Below, one piece after another: positions 20,055 through 31,799 of a stretch of DNA of 64,000 nucleotides (the first letter of the stretch is position 1; each line of letters starts with the position of its first letter). The notes under the pieces were generated by a model, which ran no database searches, had not been told where the DNA came from, and was given only the letters and a program-made list of their open reading frames with translations. The DNA is from Muscardinus avellanarius (Eukaryota > Chordata > Mammalia > Rodentia > Gliridae), in contig OY726578.1 in the NCBI GenBank assembly GCA_963383645.1, forward strand, positions 21,589,303 to 21,653,302, read 5' to 3'. A program made the translations under genes and the position numbers.

Positions 20055-20600
20055 AAGAAAGAATGAGTGGAAACTCATTTTCCCATATAAACAAGTGATC
20101 CGAATCCTAGGTGTGTACCCAGTAAAACTTGTGTCTACACCAAAGCCTGCACAGGGATGTCTCTGGCAGACTCACTCATGGTCACCTGAACTGGAAGCAA
20201 CCAAGGCCTCCATCAGTAGGTGAATGTACCAAACAGTGACATTGAGCTCTGAAACTAAAGACAAGCATCTAAAATATCAACTTTATACTGTGTGATTCTA
20301 ACTATATGAAATTCTGGGCTAGAAAGACTTCAGAGACAGTGAAAGTGCATTGTTTTGAGATTCTGGCAAAAATAGATATTAAAATATTAAGGAGAGAGAA
20401 TGTGGAGGACAGTAAACTATTGGATAATGATGATAAATGACATTATGAATCTGTCAGACACAGAACCGTGCAACACTGAGTGAACCTAAACTCAAACAAC
20501 TGACTGTAGTCAATAAAACCCATCAATATGGGGTCAGCCTCTGTAGCAAACACACCATACACACGTAAGTTGTTATTTTAAATAGGAAATTAGTCTGAGC
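20055..20600 (+). mobile_element. Old L1 3' end fragment
   Basis: actggaagcaaccaaggcctccatcagtaggtgaatg is a well-known L1 motif (given here in two overlapping pieces of 20 bases or fewer: actggaagcaaccaaggcct, ccatcagtaggtgaatg). Then come decayed 3' end sequences. Confidence 0.7.
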
Positions 20601-20888
20601 AGAAGAAGCAGATTTGGTCACTTTCTGTATTATCTATTTAAATTTGCTGTTGATCTAAAATTTTTCTAAATAATGTCTATTTCTTTTCTGGCATTGCTTT
20701 TGCAGAAAGAGATCATAATCTGCTAATGCTTAAAAACGGGAAAAATGTGTAATCATTCTTGTGAGATGTTGTTTTCTATTTAAAGTGTACAAAACTATAG
20801 GGTTTATAGAGAGCAAATCTCTACTGGTCATTAAAAAATTTAAGTTTGTACACACCAAATAATAGAAGGCATGACATGTTTAAGTTTT
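20601..20888. other. AT-rich sequence, nothing recognised
   Basis: Low-GC sequence between an L1 fragment and a SINE. No open frame or element signature seen. Confidence 0.4.
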
Positions 20889-21061
20889 CCTTTTTTTTTG
20901 TTCCTACCAAAAGGCATTCTACCTCCAGGATGCACCCCTCCATACCTATTTTATTTTTTATTCAGAAACAGTCTCGCTACATTGCTGAGTCTGGCCTTGA
21001 GCCTGTGTTACTCCTGTCTCAGCCTTTCAAGAGCTGGGATTACATGCATGCCTCACAGGAC
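20889..21061 (-). mobile_element. B1-ID SINE, antisense, partly decayed
   Basis: ggcattctacctccaggatg and caagagctgggattacatgc are complements of the ID and B1 halves. Confidence 0.85.
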
Positions 21062-21109
21062 CCAGTTTAGGTTTTCTGTTAAAAATACAACACGGAATAA
21101 ACAAGAAAC

Positions 21110-21320
21110 TTTTTTTGTGTGTGGTACTGGGGATGGAACCCAGGGGCATTCTACCTCTAAGCTACACCCCTAGCCCTGTTTTTTAGTCCTTTTAGTTTTT
21201 GAAACAGGCTCTCACTGAGTTGCAAAGGCCTCACTAAATAGCTGAGGCTGTCCACAAACTGTGATCCTCTGGTCTCCGCCTCCCAAATGCAGGGATGACA
21301 AGCGTGTGCCACCACGCCTG
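21110..21320 (-). mobile_element. B1-ID SINE, antisense
   Basis: tggtactggggatggaaccc, then ctctaagctacacccctag (ID half), then gagttgcaaaggcctcac, then cgtgtgccaccacgcctg (B1 half). Confidence 0.93.
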
Positions 21321-21699
21321 CCAAACAAGAATCGTTACTGACGAATGAACGTGTTAGCTCAATACCCACAGTACCTTGGTTTGACAAGTCCTCAGAGTGC
21401 CACCTCTGGGGTGGCCAGAGCTGGACACTTCTGGTCCAGTGTTCTGCGCAGGCAGTAGATCGTCGCGCTCTCTCTGGATATACTCTATTATTAAAGAGAA
21501 ATCCTGGAAAATGTATGAAAATAGACAGTGCTATTGACATCTCAGTGGAGAAGATCAGGGGGTAATTACTAATAGTCTATGCACAGTTCAAACTCTTTTT
21601 GACTGACACCTAATAAGTGTACATATTCTGTGGGTATAACATGGTGCTTCCGAACCTGTGCACGGTGTACAGTGATTACATGACCAGCACCTTCGCTAT

Positions 21700-21860
21700 T
21701 TCTATTTTGTGGAGAGAACCATCCTGCCATCTGTGACAACATGGGTGGACCTGGAGGACATTATGTGAAGTGAAAGAGGCCAGCCCCAGAGGGACAAATA
21801 CTAATCTACCAAAGCTGACGTCACAGAAATTGAGAGAACAGTAGCTACAGTCAGTGAGAC
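21700..21860 (+). mobile_element. L1 3' fragment
   Basis: ccatctgtgacaacatgggt and ctggaggacattatgtgaag are L1 motifs near the end of ORF2/3' UTR. Confidence 0.7.
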
Positions 21861-22059
21861 AGGGTGACAATCAGGAGAAATTCTGGTGTCTTCCGCACAC
21901 TCAGTGGCCCCAGGTAACAGGAACGCCATGCGTGTTACTTGCCAGTGAGTGAATGCAGGGGTGACCACAGGCAGTCTAAGGGAGAAGTCTGCCCCATCCC
22001 CTCCGTGGACCTGATGCGAAGCGTTTCACTGAGGGTATGTCTTACATTCTGTGACTGAC

Positions 22060-22200
22060 TTCACATCAGCCCCAAGGGACGGGCAGAGCAGAGATTGGGA
22101 TCCATATTTCACAGCTTAAGGAACTGAAAGGTGGCGATTTAGGTGACTTTCCCAGGGTCCCAGCACTGACGTGTGGTGGGTCTTGGACAGGAACACAGCT
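22060..22200 (-). mobile_element. MIR fragment, antisense
   Basis: catatttcacagcttaagga and ttcccagggtcccagcactg match the antisense MIR core pattern (elements of the 'tttacagatgagg...cccaaggtcaca' type). Confidence 0.5.
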
Positions 22201-24009
22201 GATTCCCTGGGGCAGAGACCCCTGAACTCCCAAGTCCTTTAGATGGTGTCCTGGAACCCGAAACTAAGAGTCCTTCTCATTCTTCCTCAAATCATCCTGC
22301 CCCAGTTTCTCAGGAAGACTCCAGGCCTAAAGAGTTGAGTGTGCCCCAGTTGAAACCCAGGCTGCCGCCTCAAGATTTCAATTCCTGACCTAAATTCCTA
22401 TAGTTTCCACAGACGAAGCCTCTCTGAAAGATGAGAGGAATCCACCCTATGGCCACGCTTCCCCGGCATCTTCTCACTGCCGGCTGCTCTCAGTGAACCT
22501 TCCTGGGAAGCAGTCAACCAGCTGGACGGGTCAGGGCTCTGCTCGGCATTCCCAGCCCACTGCCACTGGGTGGCTGTTCCTTCTCCTGGTCATCCCTGAA
22601 TGAGTTGATGCCAATTAATGAGGCAGCAAGGCCCACTGGCCTGGTACAGTGGAAGATGTGGGTAAGCCCCATGTCCATGGACTGCTGATCTGAGCCACGC
22701 TTTGAGCCACTGGACCAGGGCCTCCTCAAGCTCCCCTAGTTCCTGCAGGGTCTGGGACAGAGGCTGGTCCAAACCATAGCCACAGCCTGTGACCCCACCC
22801 CAGGTTCCTCCCTGAGAACGCCAGGCCCTCCTTCCCTCCATCACTAAATGTCCTCTTACATCACGGCACTGTCACGGTTACACCTGATGCCCCCAGACAC
22901 CAGGCACCCTGGACTCATCAATTACACTTTACCCCAAAGTTTCTATGATTTACCTTTCTAAGATTTCTGGATTTAGGTTGCTGTGTCATTCGTTTTATTA
23001 TTTGACAGCTGCAGTTGGATGCTTTTGACCTTTAATTCCACTTTCATGGAATACCTACGGATACAGTGAGAACTGAGACTCTTCCGATCTCATGAAAAGA
23101 ATGTGTGTTCCTCACCGTATCTCTTCTTTCAAAGCATGTTTATACAACTAGAATTTGGAAATGTACATCTTTATCTAAGTTGAGCCAAACACATAAGGAA
23201 ACCAGCTTGATACACATTATTAAAGAGTAACTGGAGGGGGTGAAAAGACAAGAGGAAAGTGTGCGGAGCAAATGCCGGCTCTCCCACGTGACAGCAGCCT
23301 TCAGAGGACCAGCGCCACCTACCTCTACAACAGCAATTCACATTCCCCATCTCAAGGAACTCAAGGGACCGGCCTGAGCAAGGCAGGACTGCTGTCACCT
23401 GCGAACCTCTCAGCTCACAGAATGGCAGCTGGAATGCGAGGCAGGGTGAGCATTATCCCATCACCACGGCGACACGACATCATGGGATTCTGAGTGAGCG
23501 CACGCCACGCCCTGGGGCTGTTGCTCCCCTCTCTAGATAGGTGTATTCTACATGTTCAAGAGTGTTGTTTATATGAGCCTGTGTTTTGTTTCAGATACTG
23601 AATCCTACATACACATATTGTTCTCTGCTCATGAGAGCAATTAAATTAACAATATTACAAGTCCTTCAAATGTTTTCATTGGTCATGAAAAAATTCCGGG
23701 TGAAAGATGGACAAGTGTGACATTGAGGATAAAAAGAAACTCCCTTCCTTATTTGAAATACTAAACTTACCATTATTATCCCTTAATCATTATTATCCCT
23801 TATTTGTCAGACATTTCTTAATTGAAAAAATTTAATTTGGTTCCAGAGTAAATTTAAAAAGACACACAAAGATCATTTCATATGTGATATATTTCAAGTG
23901 GGGGCCATAGTAAAGTTTCACTTCATATGTTCCATATTTGCAGACAAAGCTGTGAAGATCTCTTTAGATAGAAGAGAAAAATCTCCAGGTTGATTTAAAT
24001 AAGAAAGCA
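22200..24009. other. Unassigned sequence
   Basis: No gene recognised. A minus-strand frame at 22590-22844 contains a short leucine/glutamate-rich run (TLQELGELEEALVQWLKA) preceded by a pyrimidine tract and cag. It could be a decayed retrocopy or an exon, but nothing confirms it. The segment after 23.5 kb is AT-rich. Confidence 0.4.
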
Positions 24010-24216
24010 CGAGCCAGGCGTCCATCATGGCTAATGCCTGTAATCCCAGCACTTGGGAAGTTCAAACAGGTGGGTGGCAGGTTCAGAGCCAGTGTCTGCA
24101 ATTTGGTGAGACCCTGTTTCCAAATAAAAAATAAAACGAGGCTGGGGGCGTAGTTTGGAGGCAGGATGCTCCTGGGCTCAAACCCTGGCACCACAAATCA
24201 AAATAACAAAAACAAA
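24010..24216 (+). mobile_element. B1-ID dimeric SINE, diverged
   Basis: tgcctgtaatcccagcactt (B1 half), then gagaccctgtttccaaataa, then gaggctgggggcgtagtttg (ID half). Confidence 0.9.
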
Positions 24217-25800
24217 AGCAAGCACAGTTCCTGGCTGTGTACAATTGTGATCCAGCACCTGGAAGCCTGATCTCTATTCTGTGCTCTGGTCACATGAAGC
24301 TGTCTGCAAAGTGCCCCCTAACCCATGAGGAAGCCAATGGTCACGCTTATTTATGCCTATGAATCTTCAAAACTGTTCTGCATCAGAGATAAACAAGCAG
24401 CAATAAATGAAATCTCTTCAATAGGATGCGCCCATCCGTGAGCTTTGTATTTGATATAGCTGGATTTAGACCCCTTTATAAAGTTGCCCAAGCAACTATC
24501 CTGAATAATCTAACGTGAGATTATGAAATCCTGAATGGTATTATATATCAGAGGAACTATCTCCACTCATAAATGGCGGGAAGCCTCTAACATATGCTTG
24601 TGAAATTAGTATGTTTAATGTAAAGTGAAATTTAACTTCATCTTTAAAAGTATACATTGTCAGGATTAAGGATTTGGCTAAGGTGAGTGTCAGGGAATTA
24701 ACACCAATCAAAAATTATTCTCTACTATAATCAAATCAAAGTAGGCTAAGGAGGTGAGGCAGGGAAAGACATTTCAGATCACATTTAAAGGTGTACACTG
24801 AGGAGACCACCCCACGGTCCAGGAGCCCCCCCATGCCCGACACACTATAAATAATCAAATAGGTCAAACATTGGGTACCCACTGCCTGGAGCCTAAAGCT
24901 AAGGGTTATTTCCTAAGGAGTCTTCGTTTTAATAATTATGGTGATGGTGCTAATCCTTACTATTGTGCTATGAACAAGAGTCTGCCTTTCTTTCCAGGAG
25001 TTCTGCATGTTCAGGTTCAACCAATAACGTCCAAAATGTTTGGAAAAATTGTATCACTCGTGGGGATGCACAAACTTTTTTTTAAAAAAATCATTGCTAA
25101 ACAATGCAGTATAAGAATGATTTGCGTTGTTATAGGTATTGTATGTAATAACTAAATTATAATCTAGAGATGAATCAAAGTACACAAGAGGGTACACTAT
25201 AGGTTATATGCAGATACTGTTGCATTTATATAAGGGTCTTGCGAGTCTGTGCATTTGGGTGTCTCCAGAAAGTCCTGGATCTAGTCATGCTTACATGTTC
25301 ACTGTCAGAAGTGAACTACACATAGCTCAAGAAAATGTTGCTCTTCTTTCCCCTTTCCATTTCCCCTTCTCATTGTTTATACAAACATATAGACACCTAT
25401 GGCAAGTTTTTGCATTGTCATCACAGAAAAAGGCTATATCGTACACATTCCTCGCAGCTTGCTGACAGAGCAGTGAGCCAGGACCTGAGTGTGCAGAGAG
25501 GAGTGGGGCCTGGGGCTGGGCAGGAGGCCCAGGCAGTTGGCTGGGGATGGACACAGGCCCTGCAGCCCTCCTCCTGTTCTGGACTTCCTCCTCAGATGAT
25601 CACGTGCACGATGGCCTAAGAAGACTAACAACCACTTTCTCACCGGAAACCATGGGGATCAGATGCACACGGGACATAATATTTAAACTGCTGAAACAGC
25701 AACGCGGCAGAATTGTATCCTTTTCAGTAATTACCTACAATATAGGTGGATTAAATTGCTTCATCAACAGATGTTCACAAAGAACAGAAAGGGGACCTAT
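24217..25800. other. Mostly AT-rich unassigned sequence
   Basis: No coding or RNA gene seen. A GC-richer patch near 25.45-25.62 kb holds only overlapping chance frames. Confidence 0.4.
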
Positions 25801-26985
25801 GTTGGTAAGCTCAACTCATCACAAGGATAAAACAACTCCAAGCACACACGGACTGAAAAACAGAGACAAATAAATGAAAACAATGCTGACAGAATTGAAG
25901 GGCGTTGACAGTTCTACAATAATAATGACATCAACGCACCATTTCAACACTGGATAAATCACCTGCAAACAAGTCAGTAAGGAGTAGAAGGTTTGATAGC
26001 ATCGTAAGCCGGTGATCCCTGCCAGACTTCAAACACTATGCAGCGCTCATTCTCCCCAAGTGCACTTAGAAAAGTCTCTGGGTGCACCAGATGCGAGAGA
26101 GAGCACAAAGCAAGACTCAACAAATTCAAATGCTTGAAATCATATCAGGTACCTTTTCTGAGCATAGTGGAATGAAGATAGAAATCAATAGTAGATTGAA
26201 GATGGAAAGTTCTCAAATGTGTGGACTTGAAATAACACAATCACTGTATGCGAGGAGTAGATCAGGGAATTTAGAAAACGTTAAGAATGAATACAAACAC
26301 AACCAACCACAACTTATCAGATGTGGTGAAAAGATCGTTCAAAGGGAAATTTACGGCTTTCAATGCTCATACTGAAGAAGAAAGATCTCAAATCAATACT
26401 TCAACTTTTTTAAAAGGAATAAACTAAAGAGCAAAACACCAGAACGCAAAGCCCATCAAAGCACAAAATGGTGTCCAGTCATGACGTCCAATATTTGTAA
26501 TCCCAGGTAACTGGCTGAGGAGGATGATCCTAAGTTCAAGTCTAGTCTGGGCAATTTAGTGAAACTCTCCCTGTCACAAAAAAAAAAAAAGGTTGCGGGA
26601 TGTAGTTCTGTGGTAGAATACTTGGCAAGCACGCACACAGATTTGTGTTCCATTGGAGATAAGTAGAAAATAGAAGACAATGTAGGGAATTCATGAAAAA
26701 AGGTTCTTTGAGAAAACCAATAAAAGTGGCAAATCTTTAGACTAAGGAAGGGAAAATGGATTGAAGGATTTTATTCATGGATCTCAGTGAGTGAAATCCA
26801 GAGTTCAGTGAGGAAATTACTGCTGTCTTCAAGAAACAAAGGGTTACGAGAGGAAAGTATGACTGACTGTATGCCAAGAAGTGAGATAAGTGGTCAGCTT
26901 TCTGAAAAACACAAGCTAATGAAACTGATTAAAAAGAAGCAAAAAACCTGAGGCTTATCTTAAGAAAATCAACACAACCCTTCCA
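25801..26985 (+). mobile_element. Old L1/HAL1-like fragment interrupted by a SINE
   Basis: ORF2-like blocks: tgagcatagtggaatgaaga, agatagaaatcaatagtaga, caaagggaaatttacggctt and gttctttgagaaaaccaata. The reading frame is full of stops. The SINE at 26472-26660 splits it. Confidence 0.65.
26472..26660 (+). mobile_element. B1-ID SINE, strongly diverged
   Basis: atttgtaatcccaggtaact (B1 half), a poly(A) linker and then gttgcgggatgtagttctgt (ID half). Confidence 0.8.
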
Positions 26986-27019
26986 ATAAAGACAAGCACA
27001 GGCCCAGATGACTTCATGG

Positions 27020-27930
27020 CTGAATTCAGACATTTAAAGATTAAAACTGCCCAGAAGCCCCCGCACCGCCGGGGTCCAGACTGGAACAGAACCTGATAGA
27101 AGAGCTTTGGAAATGTGTGGACACGTCCAGGTGCCTCTTCGTTTTCTCTGTGGCCAACACGAGGATCAGCAAGCTGCAGGCCGTCAGGATGGCTGGAACA
27201 CAGCCGGTGTTCTCTCAAATACAAAGCGATGATGGTGGCCTTGGGTCGAAGCCCATCTCATGAGTACAGAGACAAGCCCAGCAGGTCAGCAAGAAGTTGA
27301 GAGGTGAAGCTGGTCTCCTCTTTACCAACCGCACAAAGGAGGAGGTGAATGAGTGGTTCACAAAATTCACAGAAATGGACTTTCCCGGGGTGGTAACGAA
27401 GCAGCTTTCACCGTGAGCCTGGATCCGGGCCCTTGGAGCACTTCCCCCACTCCACGGAGCCACAGCTGAGGTGGCTGGGCCTGCCACCACCCTCAAGAGA
27501 GGTGTGGTGACCCCACGCTCTGACTGCGAGGTGTGCCAGGAGGGCGGCGTGCTGACCCCGGAGCAGGCTTGCACCTTGATGCGTTTGGGATGAGATGGCT
27601 GAGTTCAGGGGATCGTCAAATACATGTGGGACGCAGTCAGGAAGGTTCCAGCAGATGGGAGAGGACTTGCAGAGAGCGCATCTGAGCTGCCGAGGAGTCA
27701 GAGGACGACGTCGAGGATGACTGACTTGGACTCAGCACTGAAGGCCTTCCAGCATATTCTAGGTCACCACTGTACCACACAGGACTGGTTGCTGCCCCTG
27801 GAGGGAACAGCTATTTATTCTACTGTTGATGCAGACAAGGGTGGGTGATAAAAAGTGACTATTACCATAAAGAATAATAAAACTGTCTCTGCAGAGGTCC
27901 CCCTCCAGACAGCAAGAGACTTTTCTTAAA
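27020..27930 (+). pseudogene. MRTO4: Processed pseudogene of MRTO4 (mRNA turnover protein 4)
   Basis: Intronless, multiply frameshifted copy of the MRTO4 coding sequence, a P0-like ribosome-assembly factor acting in the nucleolus on pre-60S particles. Recognisable pieces in order: [13 protein letters not shown] (about 27080-27124), [19 protein letters not shown] (about 27228), [20 protein letters not shown] (about 27280-27340), [33 protein letters not shown] and a KYMWD segment (about 27619), then an acidic C-terminal remnant. The first about 25 codons are degraded. A probable 3' UTR follows with aataaa at 27876-27881 and an A-rich run at about 27927-27942, consistent with L1-mediated retrotransposition. 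Several stops and indels rule out a full-length product. Confidence 0.9.
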
Positions 27931-28204
27931 AAAAATAAAGATTAAAACTAATAATTCTCAAACTTTATAAAAATAGTAATAGGAAAAAGCAATTAAAATT
28001 TTAATAATTTTAATTTCGATTAAAAAGTTTAATTCATTTACTCTTAAAATCATTTGTAACTCATTCTATGTATGAGACCTGAGTTACTGATTTCAAAGAA
28101 AAAGACATCGTGAGAAAAGAAGTCTGTTCTGAAGTTGTAAGCAATAATGGCTGCATCCTTCTGGAGATGCTCCTAAGAATACGAAAGCCCCACAGACAGC
28201 TTTT
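27931..28204. other. AT-rich spacer
   Basis: Low-complexity AT-rich sequence after the pseudogene, with no element signature. Confidence 0.4.
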
Positions 28205-28431
28205 AGAATAACAAGTTTATTGAGATTTAATCTACCCATGTAAAGGGTGCAATTAGTGGCGTTCAGTATACTTACTCATTGATGTGTATTGCCATCGCTG
28301 CAGTAAATTTTAGAATATTTTAGCACTACTCCAAGAAACACCATCCGATTTAGCTCAGTTCCCATTTCTTCCACCCCCTTCAGTCCCAGGTAAGCTATAA
28401 CCTACTTTCATTTCTATGAAATATATCATCA
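28205..28431 (-). mobile_element. Antisense L1 3' fragment
   Basis: caagtttattgagatttaat, then gtgcaattagtggcgttcag and caagaaacaccatccgattt follow the order of antisense L1M 3' sequences. It is broken by the SINE at 28432. Confidence 0.6.
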
Positions 28432-28628
28432 GCTGGGCGTGGAGGTGCACGCTTGTCATCCCATGATTCTGGAGGCTGAGGCCGGAGGATCACGGTTCGC
28501 AGACAGCCTCAGCTACTTAGCGAGGCCCTCTGCGACTCAGTGAGACCCGGTTTCAAAATAAAGAATAAAAATAGGGCAGGGGCTGTAGCTCAGAGGTTGA
28601 ATGTCCCTGGGTTCCATCCCCAGACCCA
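28432..28628 (+). mobile_element. B1-ID dimeric SINE
   Basis: gctgggcgtggaggtgcacg (B1), then gagacccggtttcaaaataa and gggcaggggctgtagctcag (ID). It is followed directly by a (TA)n-rich tail expansion. Confidence 0.94.
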
Positions 28629-28785
28629 CTATATATATTAGATTATATAATTATATAAAAATATATAATTTATATATATTTATATATAAATTATATATAT
28701 TTATATATAAATTATATAAATAGATTATATAATCTATTATATCTATATAATATATATAGTCTAGAATATATATAATCTATTTTCA
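28629..28785. repeat. (TA)n-rich simple repeat
   Basis: Imperfect TATATA/TTATAT runs at the 3' end of the SINE, probably grown from its A-rich tail. Confidence 0.95.
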
Positions 28786-29165
28786 CACAATTAGCCTTTG
28801 GGCATGCTAATTTCTTTTTGTGGCTCTCATGATCCTCGCTCTCTCTTTGCCCTTTAATCGATTCATTATCATGTGAGAATATACTATTTGGACGTCACTG
28901 AAGTTCTTGATCATTTTGATTAATGGTTTTTATAAGACCTGGGGCGTTTTCTTCTGTTACTACTTCCTGTATTCCCACTGTCCCTTTATGTCTGTCCTGT
29001 TTTTTCTGGGAGTCTCTTTTCGCCTCCACTGGAATGCTTGGCAGTGTCTCATAGGTCCCGAGGTGCTATTTATTTACGCGTTTTTACTTACTGTTCACCA
29101 CACTGGACATCTCGACTGACTGAGCCGCCAGTTCCCCGAGTCCTCCTTCCACCTGCTCAGGTCTT
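28786..29165 (-). mobile_element. Possible further antisense L1 sequence
   Basis: Continues the AT-rich character of the L1 fragment at 28205, with weak motif agreement only. No gene seen. Confidence 0.25.
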
Positions 29166-29169
29166 TCCA

Positions 29170-29505
29170 GCCCTGTCGTGGGTTGAGTTCTATCACCCAG
29201 CGTTCAACCCTAACTCTCAGTATCTGTGAATGTGTCTTTGGAAATCAGGTCTTTGCAGACATAGTCAGTAGAGATGAGGTCATATCGTATTAGGGTGGAC
29301 ACTAATCACGATTGTCCTTATAAACGGGAACATCTGGACACGTGGACACAGATGAGAGAGGATTGGATGGTGTAGGATGCAGAAAGAGCATGGCGAGCTG
29401 ACAGCTGGACCTGCAGAACTGCGAGTGAGTCAATGCCACTCAGCTTGCACTCATCTGGTATAGCAATCCCGGAAACTAGGAGCCCCTCACATCTGCTTTT
29501 CAATT
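29170..29505 (+). mobile_element. MLT1-type MaLR LTR
   Basis: Ordered motifs: gttgagttctatcacccagc, ctctcagtatctgtgaatgt, ttggaaatcaggtctttgca, gatgaggtcatatcgtatta, gtccttataaacgggaacat and ctggacctgcagaactgcga. They fit an MLT1 LTR. Confidence 0.8.
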
Positions 29506-30069
29506 ATTGTTTTGCTACTCAACTCCACTTAAAAGATTTGATTCTCGTTTCTCATTTACATAGTTATTTTTCATGTGCCTAAACATCATTCTTATACTTT
29601 TTATAGATCTTTGGACATAGTTACCTAATTTTCTGAATATATTTTCAATACCTAATAGAGTCTTTGTCTACTAAGTTCGGTATCTAGACTTCCGCAGGGA
29701 TGGTGTCTACTGGTTGCAGTTTTCTTATGTATCAACCTATGTTAGGAGGTCCTCAGGGCATCTTCAGGTTCAGCGATTCTTAGAAGGGCCCACTGGTCTC
29801 AGTAAATAGTCAGAGACATGGCATTGACTTTTTACAGTTAAAGCATACAAAGAAGAAGAAGAAAAAAAAGGGGAGCTAGGCAAGGAGCTTCCCAGGATCC
29901 TGCACAGATGAGTCCCATAGACTCACTAAGTCGGCCAGGGAATTGCACTAAAGCCTGTGTGGCCAACATGAAGTAGGGGCTGGTTATCTGGGACCCCCCA
30001 CATGCCTAAATTCCAGTGGGCCAGAAGGAAAAGCCAGGTGACCGCCCTGTGGGGCCGGCGCTCTGCTAG
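29506..30069. other. Possible antisense L1 remnant, then unassigned sequence
   Basis: tagagtctttgtctactaag near 29.66 kb resembles antisense L1M. From 29.74 kb I see nothing recognisable. Confidence 0.3.
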
Positions 30070-30420
30070 AATCCCAACTGGTTCAGAACCCAGAAGATTC
30101 CAAACCAACTGCCCACATGACAGTTGCATACATAATTAACTTGGCCTTAACTGACCACACCCAGTGCTGAGCAGTTCAGACTGATGAACTGGGGCGTTGT
30201 CCTGCTGGGCTGCTTCATGGACAGTTCAGTAAAGTGTCCAAGCCCCTCGTGTCTGTTATGAAAGGTCTGACATGCTGAGTGGGCAGCCTGGACAGAGGGC
30301 TGGCTGACAGCAGGCAGCGGCCGCACCTGCTCTGAGCGGGCGCCTTCCTGTTCAGGACCGTCCTCACCCAAACTCAGTTCCTGCTAGGCAAGCTGTGGTC
30401 ATTGCTGGGCTGCCAGCTGT
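30070..30420. repeat. Diverged duplicate, copy 1 (partner 31490-31790)
   Basis: Shares ggttcagaacccagaagatt / ggctcagaacccagaccttt, gcagttcag / gcagccctg and cacctgctctgagcgggcgc / cacatctgctctgagcacac with the partner, in the same order. Possibly LTR-type repeat copies. Confidence 0.55.
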
Positions 30421-31489
30421 ATGCCCCTGTGCCGTGCCCCTGTGGGCAGTTCGGGGAGGGAATTTGGGGCTCTCCCCTGGTATTTGGTCAGATTCCTATT
30501 TCGATGCTGCAGAACACCAGTGTGTCCCTTACCCCGGGACCCTTTTCTGGTATATTCTGAAATTGAATGTTTTATGGTCTTGTCTTATATCCTTGAATCA
30601 TAATTCTAGAAAATGCATTGAAATAGTGGTGGATTGGTGGCAGAGGCCATGGGAAAGTGTCAATAATCTTTTCCCAGGTCCTAACTCTCTTGTCCCCTAA
30701 AACCCCTCAGGGACAGATGACTCAAGTCAGGTTAGGGAGAAGGACCTCAGAGTGTGGTGTGAACTTAAAGTGCCCCAAAGGCTGAGCGTGGGCACAGAGC
30801 CCTGGACAGGAGGCAGGACAGCGGCCGAGAGCCGGGCCAGGGCCAGGGCTGGGGCCTGGGCTGAGGGCCCACTTAGAAGCCCTGCAAGCCTGGGAAAGGG
30901 ATTTGCCCTCTGTGTTCAGCTCCCTGTTCTGTGGCACAGTTATGTTGAGAGGCCGCCTTGTCTGGAAGCTTAACATAAGCGGATCCAGATAAAACCTCAG
31001 CACAAATGGCTGCTGCTGGCAGGGTGCGTGCTGTTCAGCATCGAGTGTGTGGAGGGGTACCGGGGGTGTCTATGGTGAGGAGATTGGAGGGGCCGCACGT
31101 CCCGGAGGGTGGGGGGGACTTCCCAGCCTTCACGTGGGGAGCTGCTTCCTCGGGCAGGAAAGTGCCGCTGCCATGCCTGTGATCTCCAGATCAGCCCTGC
31201 GGGGTGGAGGGAGGGCGGGCCGGGAGGGCGGGCCCTGACCCTACTTCTCAGTGGGGATGCATGTACCCAGAGCCGCACTTTGAGGCGGGAACGTGGTTGG
31301 TTCCCTGGGTCAGAGATCCCTGGTCCTGAGCCCTCTAGACCTTGCTTCTGGTCTCCTGGACGGAGGGCTGCCCTCACTCCACAGCCCACATATTCTTGCC
31401 CTGAGGCTCCCTGCTCACCAGCCTCCTTACCTAGAGGCTCCCAGGTGCACCCCCTGAGTCGGGAAACCACCCAGGGTACCTATGTTTGC

Positions 31490-31790
31490 TTGGCTCCTGA
31501 ATGGCTCAGAACCCAGACCTTTCCAATCGATTCCTCATGTGAACACACGATTAGGACTTAGCTCGGGTTCAACTGAGCAGCCCTGGGTGGACAGTTAATG
31601 TTGCGCGGTGGCCCTCTGGGTTTGGTGAGGAAACTGGCCTGTCCCCACGCTGATGACCACTGGGCGGAGCAGCTGGCTGGGCGGTGGCGCGAGGCCACAT
31701 CTGCTCTGAGCACACACTTCCCTCTCAGACCCTTCTGCAGTGGAGCTCAGCTGCACACACTCCCCTCCGGCTTGGACCTGCCAGGCCAGG
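31490..31790. repeat. Diverged duplicate, copy 2 (partner 30070-30420)
   Basis: See partner. Copies lie about 1.4 kb apart in the same orientation. The intervening 30.74-31.0 kb contains a C/G-rich gggccaggg tract. Confidence 0.55.
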
Positions 31791-31799
31791 GCCAGAGGC

